From a virus, in the IMG/VR virus record IMGVR_UViG_3300035687_000024, positions 1 through 22,040 of that record: a DNA stretch of 22,040 nt; one strand, written 5' to 3'. Of this stretch, positions 14,232-21,976 are shown one piece after another; position 1 is the stretch's first letter; every line of letters starts with the position of its first letter. The position numbers and the translations under genes were made by a program. Below the pieces are notes generated by a model that did not search any database, was not told where the DNA came from, and saw nothing but the letters and a program-made list of their open reading frames with translations.

Positions 14232-15695
14232 TTAGTTCGGGCTCGGGTGGGTCAGGTGCTTGATCGGATCGGTGCCCGCATCGACGATGTCGCCATCGTG
14301 GCGGCTGAAGGCGTAGAACCCGATCTGGCCATTGGCGATGTGCAGCTCGTTGGCGCGGATCAGCAGCATGCCGGACACATCCCGAATCCAGTACTTGCTC
14401 CAGTCGCCGAAGGCGATGGACTTGTTGGAAGCGGCCACCGCGGCCATGTGCTGGTTGATGGCGTACTTGTAGCCCAGGATGGTGTCCGGCTCGCGCACGG
14501 CAATGCCCGGCGCCCAGATCGGGCGGCTGTCCAGGTCCACCAGTTTCTTCAGCACCTTGATGGTGCCGTCGGCCATCATGAAGCCGGCCTGCGGGCTGCG
14601 ACGATAGGCCGGATCGACCGAGTGCTCCAGGTCCACCAGGTCGGCGTAGCTGACCGAGGTGGCCGACGCAGCGGTGACACCGCTGGAGGATGCCGGGATC
14701 ACGCCGTTGGGCTGGGTGCTGCCGTTGCCGGTGGTGAAGTGGCGGTTGGTACCACGCGCGATCCGTTCGGCGATCCAGCTGCGCACCCAGGCTTCGAGGT
14801 CGAACGCGGAATCCTGCAGCAGTTCCAGCGGCACCAGGCACAGGGTGCGGTAGGTAAACGCCCCGAAGGTGACCACGCCGAAGGTCGGGTCCTGCGGGCT
14901 CGACAGCGCGCTGCCTTCGCCCACGATCGCCGCTTCGTTGCCGGTGTCATCCACGGTCGGCACCGGCACGGAGTTACCCGTGGGGGTAGTCCAGATGCGG
15001 GCCAGTTCGCGCACCCCGCCGAAGTGCAGCATGTTGCCCTGCAGCTCGTTGTAGAACCCCTCGGGGATGGTGTAACCGCCCGCCGCGTTGGTGCTGGACA
15101 TGGCGCGCACTTCACGCCCGCCGGTGCTCATCGGCTCGCCGTCGACCTTGCGGAAGTTGCGGGTGAGCAGCAACTGCTCGTCGGGGTCCAGCGCCTGCAC
15201 GCCGTATTTCATGCCGTCCCAGAAGGCACGCTTGTACTTGGCCTTGGCGTCGGCATGCTGCGCTTCGGTCTGCGCGCTGGACGCCGGGGCCTCGCGGCCG
15301 CTGCGGCGCTCGGTGGCGGAGGTGTTCAGCTCAGAGTCCAGGGCTTCCTGCTTTTCCGCACGGGCAATGGCGGCGGTCTGGTTTATGATGTCCTGGTCGC
15401 GCTTGTCCCACTCGGCCTCGAGTTCCTTGACCCGCGCGGCGTCTTTTTCGGTGGCGATGCGGTCGAGCACCTTGCGGTTTTCCTCGACCAGCGAAGCACG
15501 CTCCTGGCGCAGGCGCTTGGACAGGAACAGGTCGGCGGGCATGGCCGCAGCGCCGGCCGTGACGACGTACTGGCCGAGCAGCACCAGGTTGTCGGGCATC
15601 AGGAACGACGGGTCGAGAATGGCGGCATGTCCGAACAGCGGCACCGCCAGCACGGCCACGAGGGCAATGCTCAGTACGAGATAACTGCGCTTCAT
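14232..15695 (-). CDS. HK97-type major capsid protein with signal-peptide-like N terminus
   Basis: This 487-aa protein has its ATG at 15695 with an AAGGAG site (15707-15702) 6 nt upstream. An ORF extension to 16058 is shadow. Residues about 57-130 are a charged helical delta/scaffold domain (LSKRLRQERASLVEENRKVLD). The mature HK97 fold probably starts near residues 195-205 (MSSTNAAGGYTIPEGFYNEL), with TPTGNSVPVPTVDD, GEGSALS, and a C-terminal SRHDGDIVDAG. Oddly, residues 1-32 read like a Sec signal (MKRSYLVLSIALVAVLAVPL, then FGHAA) and residues 37-51 are hydrophobic too. Met33 and Met52 are possible internal starts; a normal capsid would start near Met52. Confidence 0.92.
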   Translation of the reverse strand: MKRSYLVLSIALVAVLAVPLFGHAAILDPSFLMPDNLVLLGQYVVTAGAAAMPADLFLSKRLRQERASLVEENRKVLDRIATEKDAARVKELEAEWDKRDQDIINQTAAIARAEKQEALDSELNTSATERRSGREAPASSAQTEAQHADAKAKYKRAFWDGMKYGVQALDPDEQLLLTRNFRKVDGEPMSTGGREVRAMSSTNAAGGYTIPEGFYNELQGNMLHFGGVRELARIWTTPTGNSVPVPTVDDTGNEAAIVGEGSALSSPQDPTFGVVTFGAFTYRTLCLVPLELLQDSAFDLEAWVRSWIAERIARGTNRHFTTGNGSTQPNGVIPASSSGVTAASATSVSYADLVDLEHSVDPAYRRSPQAGFMMADGTIKVLKKLVDLDSRPIWAPGIAVREPDTILGYKYAINQHMAAVAASNKSIAFGDWSKYWIRDVSGMLLIRANELHIANGQIGFYAFSRHDGDIVDAGTDPIKHLTHPSPN

Positions 15696-15701
15696 ATGAA
15701 T

Positions 15702-15707
15702 CTCCTT
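15702..15707 (-). promoter_or_regulatory. AAGGAG ribosome site deciding the capsid start
   Basis: AAGGAG lies 6 nt before ATG 15695. It fixes translation at the long form that includes the hydrophobic N terminus, rather than Met33 or Met52, where I saw no comparable site. Confidence 0.75.
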
Positions 15708-15711
15708 AAAT

Positions 15712-15734
15712 AAAAAAAGCCGCCAGGTGGCGGC
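15712..15734 (-). terminator. Terminator-like hairpin between protease and capsid
   Basis: Minus strand: GCCGCC (15734-15729), ACCT loop, GGCGGC (15724-15719), T7 (15718-15712). It lies 24 nt after the protease stop and only 5 nt before the capsid AAGGAG site. Confidence 0.75.
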
Positions 15735-15757
15735 CGTTACGGGCGGTACAGCGGGTG

Positions 15758-16381
15758 CTACTTTAAAAAGTTGCCGCGATCGCGCGATCGCTGGATCAGA
15801 GCGCGCAGATCGGGCCCGGGCGCGGTGAGCCCTTTCGGCGATTGCGTCTTGCGGTAAGCCGCGAGGCTGCGCAGGCCGACATCGGTTTCGACGAAGGCGG
15901 GAAAGGTCACGGGCGAAACATCGAACAGCTCGACCTCGAGCAAGGTGCGCTTGGCGACCTCGCCGGTTTCGTCCCACTCTTGTTTGAGCACCCGAAAGCC
16001 AATCGACATCTGGTTGATGTCGCCGCGCTCGATGCTGACCATCAGGTCGCGCGCCCATTGCGTATCCGGCGGGTCGATGTCGATGGCCAGGCCCACGTCG
16101 TCCTCGGCCAGCTTCAGGGTGCCGGCCTTGTTGCGCCCCAGCACGATGTTGGAATCGTGGTTGAACAGCGCGCGCACGTCGTCCTCGCGAATGGCGCGCT
16201 TGAAGGCCCCCGGCGCGACACGCTCGAGGAACCAGCCGCCGATGTCGGCATCGCGGTTGAACACCGAGGCGTGGCCGACGATGCGGCGGGTTTCCTTGGC
16301 GTCGGCGCGCGCCTCGATCTTGAGCGCATCCATCACAAAGGCGCGGCGCTCGAATTCGTTGTCGGCGGGTTTCTTGTCCAT
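15758..16381 (-). CDS. HK97-type prohead protease (U35/S78)
   Basis: This 207-aa protein cleaves capsid delta domains during head maturation. The ATG at 16381 is preceded by AGGAG, which overlaps the upstream stop (TAGGAG). The family order is visible: IVGHASVFNRDADIGGW (34-50), VAPGAFKRAI, the catalytic His in ALFNHDSN (H75), the catalytic Ser in QMSIGF (S126), then DVSPVTFPAF (154-163). It is directly upstream of the capsid gene, as usual. Confidence 0.93.
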   Translation of the reverse strand: MDKKPADNEFERRAFVMDALKIEARADAKETRRIVGHASVFNRDADIGGWFLERVAPGAFKRAIREDDVRALFNHDSNIVLGRNKAGTLKLAEDDVGLAIDIDPPDTQWARDLMVSIERGDINQMSIGFRVLKQEWDETGEVAKRTLLEVELFDVSPVTFPAFVETDVGLRSLAAYRKTQSPKGLTAPGPDLRALIQRSRDRGNFLK

Positions 16382-16391
16382 GGCGGGACTC

Positions 16392-17030
16392 CTATTGAAT
16401 CAAGTGAAGAACAACGGCTTGTCGGTTGCGCTGGGCCCGGGCCGCGGCGGCCGCGGCGATCCGCTGCTCGATCCGCGTAATCCGGCCCGGCCGGCGCACG
16501 GCGACCGGCACGGCGGCGTCGCCTTCCAGGTCGGCCTGCGCATCCAGCGTGTCATCCTGCTCGACCGACCCCAGATCCAGCCGCAACGCCAGGGTGGCGG
16601 CGGCCGACAGGGTGTCGTCGTCCTCGTCAATGTCGGGCTCGAAGCCGATGTCGCCCGCTTCGCCCACCGCGCCGATCAGCAGCACGGCCGCCGCGGACAG
16701 GGTGTCAGCGGCTTCGGTCAGTGACGCTGCCGACGCAATGGCCAGCGCGGCATCTGCGGCCAGCGTGTCGCCCGCCTCGGTGAACCCGCTGTCCGCCGCC
16801 AGGGCAAGTGCCGCGGCCGCGGCCAGCAGATCGTCGGCTTCGGTCACGGCCAAATCCGCCGTCACCGGGGTGGGGATCAGCGTGGCAGACAGGCTGTCGT
16901 CGGCGTCGGTCTGTGCCAGCGCGCCGGCGACGGTGAGGGCCGCATCTGCCGCCAGCGTGTCGTCGGCGTCGGTGACCGCAAGGTCGGCGGCAATCTCGGC
17001 CTGCGCGCCGTAAAACAGCAGCAGGCTCAT
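16392..17030 (-). CDS. Acidic DDTL-repeat protein, function unknown
   Basis: This 212-aa protein has its ATG at 17030 with AGGAG 5 nt upstream, inside the previous gene's end. Residues 18-170 are about seven imperfect repeats of 20-30 aa, each with a (T/D/E)EADDTLxAxAAL-type core. They are very Ala/Asp-rich with almost no basic residues. The C-terminal 35 residues are the opposite: Arg-rich (RRPGRITRIEQR, RAQRNRQ). Similar DDTLSA repeats occur in phage virion-associated proteins, but I cannot name a function. Its position between portal and protease suggests a head-associated or decoration role. The repeats may vary in number between relatives. Confidence 0.75.
   Translation of the reverse strand: MSLLLFYGAQAEIAADLAVTDADDTLAADAALTVAGALAQTDADDSLSATLIPTPVTADLAVTEADDLLAAAAALALAADSGFTEAGDTLAADAALAIASAASLTEAADTLSAAAVLLIGAVGEAGDIGFEPDIDEDDDTLSAAATLALRLDLGSVEQDDTLDAQADLEGDAAVPVAVRRPGRITRIEQRIAAAAAARAQRNRQAVVLHLIQ
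16521..16979 (-). repeat. About seven DDTL-type coding repeats
   Basis: The period is about 60-66 bp for most copies (the fifth is longer), coding for ...TEADDTLAADAAL... units. DNA copies share gcatctgcgg/ccagcgtgtcg-type stretches. They are coding, protein-level repeats, not CRISPR. Confidence 0.8.
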
Positions 17031-17031
17031 G

Positions 17032-17799
17032 TCACTCCTGCGTGAAGCCGATCAGCCAGCCGGTGTTGCCGGCGTTCGAGCTGTTCACCTGCACGCAGCG
17101 CAGGCCCTGGTTCTGCCGCAGCACGATGCCGTGGCCCCAGTTGATCTGGCGCAGCGGCTCGGGCACCAGTTCCAGCCCGCCCTGGCTGGCGATCTGGATG
17201 GTGGCGGCGTTGGTTTCTTCCGAGCTGATCGAGTAGCTGCGCAAATCGGTGCTCTGCGTGGCCCCGCCCGTGGGCTTGGAGCGGCAGGTGACGTCGGCAT
17301 CGAGCGCGGTGTTGCTGGTATCGGCCGCCCACGGCGTGATGCCCGTACCCCCGGTGCCCACCGCGGTGGTGCGCTCGAGCAGCCAGTCGAACACGATGCC
17401 GGTCACGGCCGTCGTGATGTTCGGGATCTGCAGGATAGACAGCACGCGGATGATGAAGGCCGCATCCGCGTTGAAAAAATCCCAGTGCACGGTGTTGGCC
17501 CCGGCCACATGCACCTGCGACGGGATCAACGCAAAAAACGTGGGCTTGGACCCGATGATGTGGCCGGACTGGTCGGCGTTCATCATCAGCTGGTGCTCTT
17601 TGCCGCTCACCGCATGGGTGGCGACCGTGGCCCCGCTGCCCGGGGTGACCACGATGCTGTCATTGGACAGCGTGGCCTGGACCGCATTGGCGATGGCCAC
17701 GCGCCGGGGAATGCCCGCGCGCTCCTGCGCGTCGATCCAGCTTTTCTGCGAGACCAGCAGCCCGCTGGGCAGCTGGACCAGCCCGCTATTGGCCCTCAC
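17032..17799 (-). CDS. Phage structural-region protein, 255 aa, function unknown
   Basis: The start is GTG at 17799, overlapping the upstream stop as GTGA. No named domain is recognised. The sequence is beta-rich, with an N terminus SGLVQLPSGLLVSQKSWIDAQ, a TLSNDSIVVTPGSG strand pair, a region with RVLSILQIPNITTAVTGIVFDWLLE, and a C terminus NWGHGIVLRQNQGLRCVQ ending in GWLIGFTQE. It is coupled to the 136-aa gene before it and the DDTL protein after it. The likely role is as a virion accessory or head protein, by position only. Confidence 0.75.
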   Translation of the reverse strand: MRANSGLVQLPSGLLVSQKSWIDAQERAGIPRRVAIANAVQATLSNDSIVVTPGSGATVATHAVSGKEHQLMMNADQSGHIIGSKPTFFALIPSQVHVAGANTVHWDFFNADAAFIIRVLSILQIPNITTAVTGIVFDWLLERTTAVGTGGTGITPWAADTSNTALDADVTCRSKPTGGATQSTDLRSYSISSEETNAATIQIASQGGLELVPEPLRQINWGHGIVLRQNQGLRCVQVNSSNAGNTGWLIGFTQE

Positions 17800-18206
17800 G
17801 CGTTGCCGGCGGTGAGGGTGAAGCTGTTGACGGTGACCGCCTGGCCAGCCGCGATGCTGGTGTTATCCACCGTCATGTCCCCGCCGCCACCGGTGGCAGT
17901 AACGCTGCCCTGCATGTGGCACACCGAGGGGCTGCCGGATTCGTAGATGCGAAAGTGGCCAATGGTGCCGCCCGGGGCCAGGCCCGTGAGCGACCAGCTG
18001 CCGTTCTTGCCCTTGGCACCGGCCGCGGCGGCAGTCAACCAGTCCGACGGCAAGGCGGCTTGCGCGAGCAGGGTGCCGCTGGCCGCCGTTGCCGGATTAG
18101 CCGGGGCCGCGCCGCTGCGCAGTTCCATGATCGGTGCCGAACCAATGATGGTTTCGACGGCATCGAGCTTGGCGTTACGCACGGCGGTCGAATACTGGAT
18201 GGTCAT
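17796..18206 (-). CDS. Small phage protein after portal, 136 aa, function unknown
   Basis: The ATG at 18206 overlaps the portal stop (ATGA). It starts MTIQYSTAVRNAKLDAVETI, then GSAPIMELRSGAAPANP, LPSDWLTAA, GHFRIYES, and ends ATGGGGDMTVDNTSIAAGQ plus VNSFTLTAG. It is beta-rich and similar in feel to small proteins found near head genes in many siphophages. I know no assigned function. Decoration or stabilising roles are possible. Confidence 0.8.
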   Translation of the reverse strand: MTIQYSTAVRNAKLDAVETIIGSAPIMELRSGAAPANPATAASGTLLAQAALPSDWLTAAAAGAKGKNGSWSLTGLAPGGTIGHFRIYESGSPSVCHMQGSVTATGGGGDMTVDNTSIAAGQAVTVNSFTLTAGNA

Positions 18207-19798
18207 GCGTCACGCTCCGTCTGGCTCACCTTGACGATTTCGCCGGCGGCGTTGTATTCGATCTTCGATTCGGCGATGCGCGCCGGCAGATGGACGTTCA
18301 CTTCCTGCGGCGGCACATCAACCCGGATTTCATTGCGCACTTCGGGCGCGACATGCACGATCGGGCGCACCGGGTCGACCTGGTTGTTCACGGTGACCTG
18401 CGCCGCCGGTTGCGCCGGGACCACTGTGCGAATCTCGCCCTGGTGCAAATTGACGGTAATCGGGGCATGGTTCACGTTGATTTGCTGGCTTCGCGTGGAC
18501 TTTTGCTCGGGTTTCGGTGGTGTTCCGTCGTCATCCGCCCCGCTATCACCGCCCGCCGGCTCGCTGCCGGGGGCCGGGGGTTCCTCGCCGGGCCCCACCC
18601 CGGTGTTGAGCGGCAGGGCGATGTCGTCATAACCGTCGATGGTGTTCCAGTCCTCGAGCTCGCGCGCCTCGTTGACGCTGATGAACGGCCGGCCCACGGC
18701 GGACTTGTAGCCTTCCATGCGGCTCTTGAAGTCGCCGCGCTGCAGGGCGTCGAGGTTGAACTTGCAATAGAACCCGGTGCCGCGGCCGAACAGCTTGCGG
18801 TTGATCTCCTGCTCAAAATCCACGCACAGGGGCGTGATGGTGTGCTTGGCGTAGCCGATGTCCTGCTGCTCGATGCCGGTGCCCCAACTGGTGGACTTCT
18901 CGGTGTCGCCGCCCAGGTGCGGGGGCACGCCGTACCAGCCGAAAATCTCGCCGCGGCTGAATTTGCGCGCATCGAGCAGCTGCGCGTCCTCGAGCGGCAT
19001 GGTGTAGGTGTGCAGCTTGCTGCCCTCTTCCAGCACCATCACCTTGAAGGCGTCCGACGGGCGGCCGAACTTCTCGGCGATGGACAACGCGAGATTCTTC
19101 TGCGCCTCTTCCTTCATGCGCGCCGGCACTTCGAGGATCGCCCCGGGCTTGGCGCCATTGCCGAAAAAGGCGCTGCTAAATTCCTCCATGGCCTTGGACA
19201 ACCCGAGCGCTTCGCGCTGTTTCTGGATCACCGACACGCCGTCGATGCCGTCGTAGCACAGCCCCGGGAAGTGCAGCACTTCGTCGGCGGGCAGGTCTTC
19301 GTGGCCGTCGGGCAGCTGCACCCGGTAGAACTGGGTGCCGCGCTCGGTGCGGCGAGTCTGCACGGTCCACGGCATCAGCGGATAGAGCGCGCCGGCGGCG
19401 CCGTTTTTCAGCCAGTCGATGCGCGAATAGGCGCGGCCCCACAGCAGCCGGTGGGCGATCATGATGCGGCGCCACTGGCTCGACGTGTGGTACTCGTTGG
19501 GCGAGTCGTGCAGCAAGGCATAAGCCCAGTGCCGCTGCGCGAACTTGCGGCCGCGCTCGTCGCGCTGGTAGACGTGCAGCGGCAAGGCACCCATGGTGTC
19601 GCTGATGATGCGCACCGCGGTGTAGACCGCGCCGATGGTGAGCGCCTTGTCTTCGTTGATCGACACGCCGGAAGCGGTCTTGCCGCCGCCCCAGGCCTCG
19701 GTGATCATCTTGATGATGTCGTTGCCGTTGCCGGTTTGCGAGCGGGTGGATAACCACCCCACCACGCGCCGCGCGACCCAGCTTTCGAGCTTGTTCAT
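18203..19798 (-). CDS. HK97-type portal protein
   Basis: This 531-aa protein forms the dodecameric DNA gate of the head. The ATG at 19798 overlaps the terminase stop (ATGA). Family stretches include VYTAVRIISDTMGALPLHVY, HDSPNEYHTSSQWRRIM, DEVLHFPG, and GEIFGWYGVPPHLGGDTEKS, followed by FISVNEARELEDWNTIDGYD. Residues from about 405 on form a Pro/Gly/Asp-rich linker and a long Val/Pro-rich tail to 531 (HAPITVNLHQGEI, PPQEVNVHLPARI). This is longer than the HK97 portal (about 425 aa). Confidence 0.94.
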   Translation of the reverse strand: MNKLESWVARRVVGWLSTRSQTGNGNDIIKMITEAWGGGKTASGVSINEDKALTIGAVYTAVRIISDTMGALPLHVYQRDERGRKFAQRHWAYALLHDSPNEYHTSSQWRRIMIAHRLLWGRAYSRIDWLKNGAAGALYPLMPWTVQTRRTERGTQFYRVQLPDGHEDLPADEVLHFPGLCYDGIDGVSVIQKQREALGLSKAMEEFSSAFFGNGAKPGAILEVPARMKEEAQKNLALSIAEKFGRPSDAFKVMVLEEGSKLHTYTMPLEDAQLLDARKFSRGEIFGWYGVPPHLGGDTEKSTSWGTGIEQQDIGYAKHTITPLCVDFEQEINRKLFGRGTGFYCKFNLDALQRGDFKSRMEGYKSAVGRPFISVNEARELEDWNTIDGYDDIALPLNTGVGPGEEPPAPGSEPAGGDSGADDDGTPPKPEQKSTRSQQINVNHAPITVNLHQGEIRTVVPAQPAAQVTVNNQVDPVRPIVHVAPEVRNEIRVDVPPQEVNVHLPARIAESKIEYNAAGEIVKVSQTERDA

Positions 19799-21516
19799 AC
19801 GACGATCACCCCGCGTTGTTCGTAGACACTCGGACCCTCTTCGGCATGCAGCGAAGCCCGCCGCATGGCCATCACCGCGGCCACCATGCCGTCAATGCGG
19901 CCGGTGGCCAGGCGCTTGGTGAGCTTGCGGTTGCCGGCGTCATCCGCCACCACCACGGCATTGGCCGCACACATGGTCAGCACCGGATTGTCGTTGTGCT
20001 GCAGCTCGCCGTTGACCAGGTTGCGTTCGAACTCATCGAGCGCCGGGGTCATGTCCTTGTAGCCCTGGCCGAACTCGACCATGGGCGGCAACTCGACCCC
20101 GGCCTGGTCGGCCATGGCGTTGAAGTCGTCGATGCGGTAGCGGTCATATCCCACTTCGCGCACGTCGACCTGCTCGGCGATGGACATCAGGCGCTGCACC
20201 ACGTGCATCTTGTTGATGGCGTGCCCGGGTGTCACTTCGAGCCAGCCCTGGTTGCGCCATAACGTGTACGGCACGCGGTCTTGTTCCTCGCGCTGCAACA
20301 GCGTGTCCTGCGGCAGCCAGAACCAGCACAGCAGGCGCCACTTGTCGGTGGCCTTGACCGGCGGGAACACCAGCGCCAGGGCGGTCAGGTCGCGCGTGCT
20401 GGACAGGTCCAGGCCGCCATAACAGGGCCGGCCGCGCAAATCTTCCAGTGCAAACTTGGCACCGGCGGGCTCCCAGATATGGCGCGAGATCCACGGGTTG
20501 GCGGCTTCCACCCACTGGCAGAAGTTCAGCCGCCGCACGGTGGACTCTTTCGAGGGCATGCCGCGCGCTTCGCGCACCTGCTCGCGCAGGTATTTCAGGC
20601 CCGGCAGGCCAAAGCGCAGGCTGGGGTTGACCTTGTCCCAGCAGGCCTCGTCCTTGAACGGATCGTCGCCCAGATCGAGGGCGCAGACGTAGGCGAAAAA
20701 GCTGTCGTCCTGCACCTCGCCGGCGCACACCCGGCCGGCATATTCGTGGTAGTGCCAGCAGACCGAGTTCTTGTCGGTGCCGCTGTTGGTGATCATGAAG
20801 ATCATCGCCTGGCGCCGGCTCTTGGTGCCGGCGCGCAGCATTTCGACCACGTGCGCGTTCTTGTGCTCGTGGATCTCGTCGAGCAGCGCGATGTGCGGCC
20901 GCGGGCCGGACTGGCCATCGTCGGCACTGATCGGGCGGAAGAACGACCCGGTTGCCACGTAGGCCAGGTTCCACACCTTTTCGTCGCGCCCGCTTTTCAG
21001 GATGCGCGTGCGCAGCGCCGGCGACAGGTCGACCATCGCCACGGCGTCGCGAAACAGGATCATGGCCTGATCCTTTTTCGTGGCGGCCGCGTAGCACTCG
21101 GCGCGCGGCTCGTCGTCGGCGGTCAGGCCATAGAGCCCGACACCGGCGGCCAGCGGCGACTTGCCGGAGCCCTTGGCGGTCTCGACATAGGCCACGCGAA
21201 AGCGGCGGTACCCGTCTGGCGCTTTCCAGCCGAACAGACTGCCGACGATAAAGCACTGCCAGTCGAGCAGCTCGTAGGGCTGGCCCTCGTACTCGCCACC
21301 GTTCAGGCACAGCACGTCGCGGAAGTAGGCGATTGCCCTGGCCGCCGACTCAAGGTCAAAAAAAAGGCCCCGAGCGGGGCCGTTCTTCAGATCATCCAGG
21401 TGGCGCTTGCAGGCGCTGCGGACGTGGGGTCCGGTCTGGATGGTGCCGTCGCAGACTGCGGCGGCGTAGGCGGTGGTCGGGTCAGGTGAAGTACGGCGCC
21501 GCTTTGTCCTGGCCAT
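19795..21516 (-). CDS. terL: Terminase large subunit (Terminase_1/YmfN-like)
   Basis: This is the ATP-driven packaging motor and nuclease. The ATG at 21516 gives MARTKRRRTSPDPTTAYAAA and overlaps terS by 35 bp; an ATG at 21546 is also open. With the shorter start it is 573 aa. Walker A is ETAKGSGKS (112-120), Walker B is IALLDEIHE (209-217), and coupling motif NSGTD is at 244-248. The RNase H-like nuclease shows GGLDLSSTRD (367-376) and a C-terminal GRIDGMVAAVMA with D542. The N-terminal QPYELLDWQCFIVGSLFGWK is typical of the family. Codons for residues 45-54 spell an intrinsic terminator (see separate entry). Confidence 0.95.
   Translation of the reverse strand: MARTKRRRTSPDPTTAYAAAVCDGTIQTGPHVRSACKRHLDDLKNGPARGLFFDLESAARAIAYFRDVLCLNGGEYEGQPYELLDWQCFIVGSLFGWKAPDGYRRFRVAYVETAKGSGKSPLAAGVGLYGLTADDEPRAECYAAATKKDQAMILFRDAVAMVDLSPALRTRILKSGRDEKVWNLAYVATGSFFRPISADDGQSGPRPHIALLDEIHEHKNAHVVEMLRAGTKSRRQAMIFMITNSGTDKNSVCWHYHEYAGRVCAGEVQDDSFFAYVCALDLGDDPFKDEACWDKVNPSLRFGLPGLKYLREQVREARGMPSKESTVRRLNFCQWVEAANPWISRHIWEPAGAKFALEDLRGRPCYGGLDLSSTRDLTALALVFPPVKATDKWRLLCWFWLPQDTLLQREEQDRVPYTLWRNQGWLEVTPGHAINKMHVVQRLMSIAEQVDVREVGYDRYRIDDFNAMADQAGVELPPMVEFGQGYKDMTPALDEFERNLVNGELQHNDNPVLTMCAANAVVVADDAGNRKLTKRLATGRIDGMVAAVMAMRRASLHAEEGPSVYEQRGVIVV
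21358..21386 (-). terminator. Terminator-like hairpin within terL coding sequence
   Basis: Minus strand: GGCCCCG, CT, CGGGGCC, then T8. The 7-bp perfect stem with a 2-nt gap (in practice a 4-nt loop with 6 bp paired) is followed by T8. It codes NGPARGLFFD in frame, so the protein is intact. Whether it terminates is unknown. Confidence 0.55.
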
Positions 21517-21976
21517 TGAAAAGGTCGCCCATCGGCTGGATGGCAATGCGCGTGCGCGCCGCCGGCGACATGCCGAATTGCTGGAACACCGCCATCGCCT
21601 GCTTGAAACTCATCGACTGGGCGATCATCCAGGGGTTGATGTACTCCGCCTTCGCGGGCTTTTCGCTGTCGTCGTCCTTGTCCTCGATCGGGGCGCGGAT
21701 CAGCTCCGTGCCGGTCTTTTGCGCCGCCAGGCGGTACTGGGCAATGGCCACGCAACCCATCGCCAGTAGCGGCACGTCGATCACGGTGAGCAGCTTGGCC
21801 TTGGCCAGCCCTGGTACCACCTCGGCCCACACCGCCGCGGCTTCCGGGTACAACCACGCCGGCGCGGCGAGGTTCGTCAGGTACTCGGGATCCGGCTCCT
21901 GCTTGTTCACCCCGCGCTTGCCGCGATTGCCGGTGATGATCTTCAGGTTGGTCGGTGTTGGTGCTGGGCCTGGCAT
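21482..21976 (-). CDS. terS: Terminase small subunit (P27-like)
   Basis: This 164-aa protein has its ATG at 21976, with AGGA about 8 nt upstream. The N terminus MPGPAPTPTNLKIITGNRGKR is the phage terminase small subunit P27 family signature. It is followed by APAWLYPEAAAVWAEVVPGL and a helical C terminus with FQQFGMSPAARTRI. The protein recognises the packaging start site and hands DNA to TerL. It is the first gene in the visible operon and overlaps terL. Confidence 0.92.
   Translation of the reverse strand: MPGPAPTPTNLKIITGNRGKRGVNKQEPDPEYLTNLAAPAWLYPEAAAVWAEVVPGLAKAKLLTVIDVPLLAMGCVAIAQYRLAAQKTGTELIRAPIEDKDDDSEKPAKAEYINPWMIAQSMSFKQAMAVFQQFGMSPAARTRIAIQPMGDLFNGQDKAAPYFT

Noticed and set aside
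14232-16058. Capsid start far upstream at 16058
   Set aside because: The added residues are an out-of-frame reading of the protease gene, and the frame would cross the hairpin at 15712-15734. The strong AAGGAG site marks ATG 15695.
16521-16979. CRISPR array
   Set aside because: The repeats are imperfect, have no unique spacers, and stay in one reading frame as protein repeats.
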